From Piscinibacter sp. (GTDB lineage Bacteria; Pseudomonadota; Gammaproteobacteria; Burkholderiales; Burkholderiaceae_C), in assembly GCA_017983795.1 (NCBI GenBank), contig JAGOAS010000025.1:1-59099 (forward strand): a stretch of 59,099 bases of DNA, read 5' to 3'. The translations under genes were made by a program, and so were the position numbers. Within the stretch, counting starts at the first letter, position 1, and each line of letters begins with the position of its first letter. Under the pieces are notes generated by a model. That model ran no database searches, had not been told where the DNA came from, and saw only the letters and a program-made list of their open reading frames with translations. Positions 59,008-59,099 of this stretch are shown in pieces.

Positions 59008-59036
59008 ATCGATCCACGGACTTCAAGGAGTCGTGG

Positions 59037-59099
59037 ATGAAGAGTCTGATCGTGGGCGACAAGGCCACCGTGGAGCGGTTGGCCGAGAGGCTGAAGAAG
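59037..59099 (+). CDS. Start of an unidentified gene, cut by window edge
   Basis: The first 21 codons of a rightward gene. AAGGAG at 59024-59029 stands seven bases before the ATG, a strong ribosome site. The N-terminus begins MKSLIVGDKATVERL and continues as a charged helix. This is too short to assign a family. The upstream AT-rich leader suggests its own promoter. Confidence 0.6.
   Translation, partial: MKSLIVGDKATVERLAERLKK

Larger units (their letters stand above)
58371..59036. other. Intergenic region with two palindromic repeats
   Basis: Some 660 bases with no supported gene. It holds repeat copy B (58415-58669), the inverted relative C (58712-58945), and an AT-rich leader (58985-59015) with a TATAGT box for the gene cut by the window edge. 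Arginine-rich open frames in this stretch are translations of the repeats. Confidence 0.7.

Overview
The window is very GC-rich chromosomal DNA from a betaproteobacterium, most likely a Burkholderiales member of the Rubrivivax/Leptothrix/Comamonadaceae type. This is inferred from codon bias, the gene families, the recJ-rpfE pairing, the SixA/Ppx pairing, CCCCCGAGGGGG-type intergenic repeats and the layout of the denitrification genes. No rRNA, tRNA, CRISPR array, phage or transposase gene was seen. Genes are densely packed, and ATGA or GTGA stop/start overlaps suggest translational coupling in most operons.

Layout. 1-6.6 kb: phosphohistidine phosphatase and exopolyphosphatase (convergent), a secreted dienelactone-hydrolase-like protein, a universal stress protein, 3-mercaptopyruvate sulfurtransferase, an EamA transporter and a Rieske oxygenase. 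6.7-7.0 kb: a 268-bp cloverleaf-like palindromic repeat. 7.0-10.9 kb: xseB-ispA-dxs (isoprenoid precursor synthesis) and folE2. 10.9-21.3 kb: a full nitrous-oxide-reduction locus. nosZ-nosR-nosD-nosF-nosY-nosL and a second NosL-like gene read rightward. A lipoprotein cytochrome c and the flavin transferase ApbE read leftward. A perfect TTGA-N6-TCAA FNR/NNR-type site lies in the divergent promoter. All seven CuZ histidines and the CuA ligands of NosZ are present, and NosR has the SGAT flavinylation motif that ApbE would modify.

21.3-32.7 kb: a REP-like palindrome, a YciO/Sua5 protein, a second EamA transporter, RNase AM (PHP domain), a PQQ-type sugar dehydrogenase lipoprotein, recJ with an RpfE-like gene, then lolC-lolE-lolD for lipoprotein export and a short RNB exoribonuclease. 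32.7-33.1 kb: a long palindromic repeat, with a second copy at 58.4 kb. 33.1-37.1 kb (leftward): membrane-anchored trypsin-like protease, MoxR AAA+ ATPase, DUF58 protein and VWA membrane protein, a reduced MoxR/Bat operon. 37.2-41.1 kb (rightward, every junction overlapping): tatD, a hypoxanthine-type DNA glycosylase, a spermidine-synthase-like protein and a GspE/PilB ATPase. 41.2-48.2 kb: tctB-tctA without a binding protein, an MFS-ABM fusion, a DUF3422 protein, gamma-glutamyltransferase and a small orphan protein.

48.2-57.5 kb: a branched-chain or isoprenoid acyl-CoA catabolic locus. SCP2, a MerR regulator and an LCAD-like dehydrogenase read leftward. SDR, carboxyltransferase, acyl-CoA dehydrogenase, enoyl-CoA hydratase, biotin carboxylase and a BKACE enzyme read rightward from a shared region holding an ACGTTAACGT palindrome. 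The rightward order matches atuBCDEF of acyclic terpene catabolism. 57.5-58.4 kb: psd. 58.4-59.0 kb: two more palindromic repeats, then the first 21 codons of an unidentified gene cut by the window edge.

The strongest leads are the nos locus with its paired NosL proteins and clear regulatory site, and a family of modular palindromic repeats in which related cores sit inside different outer stems.
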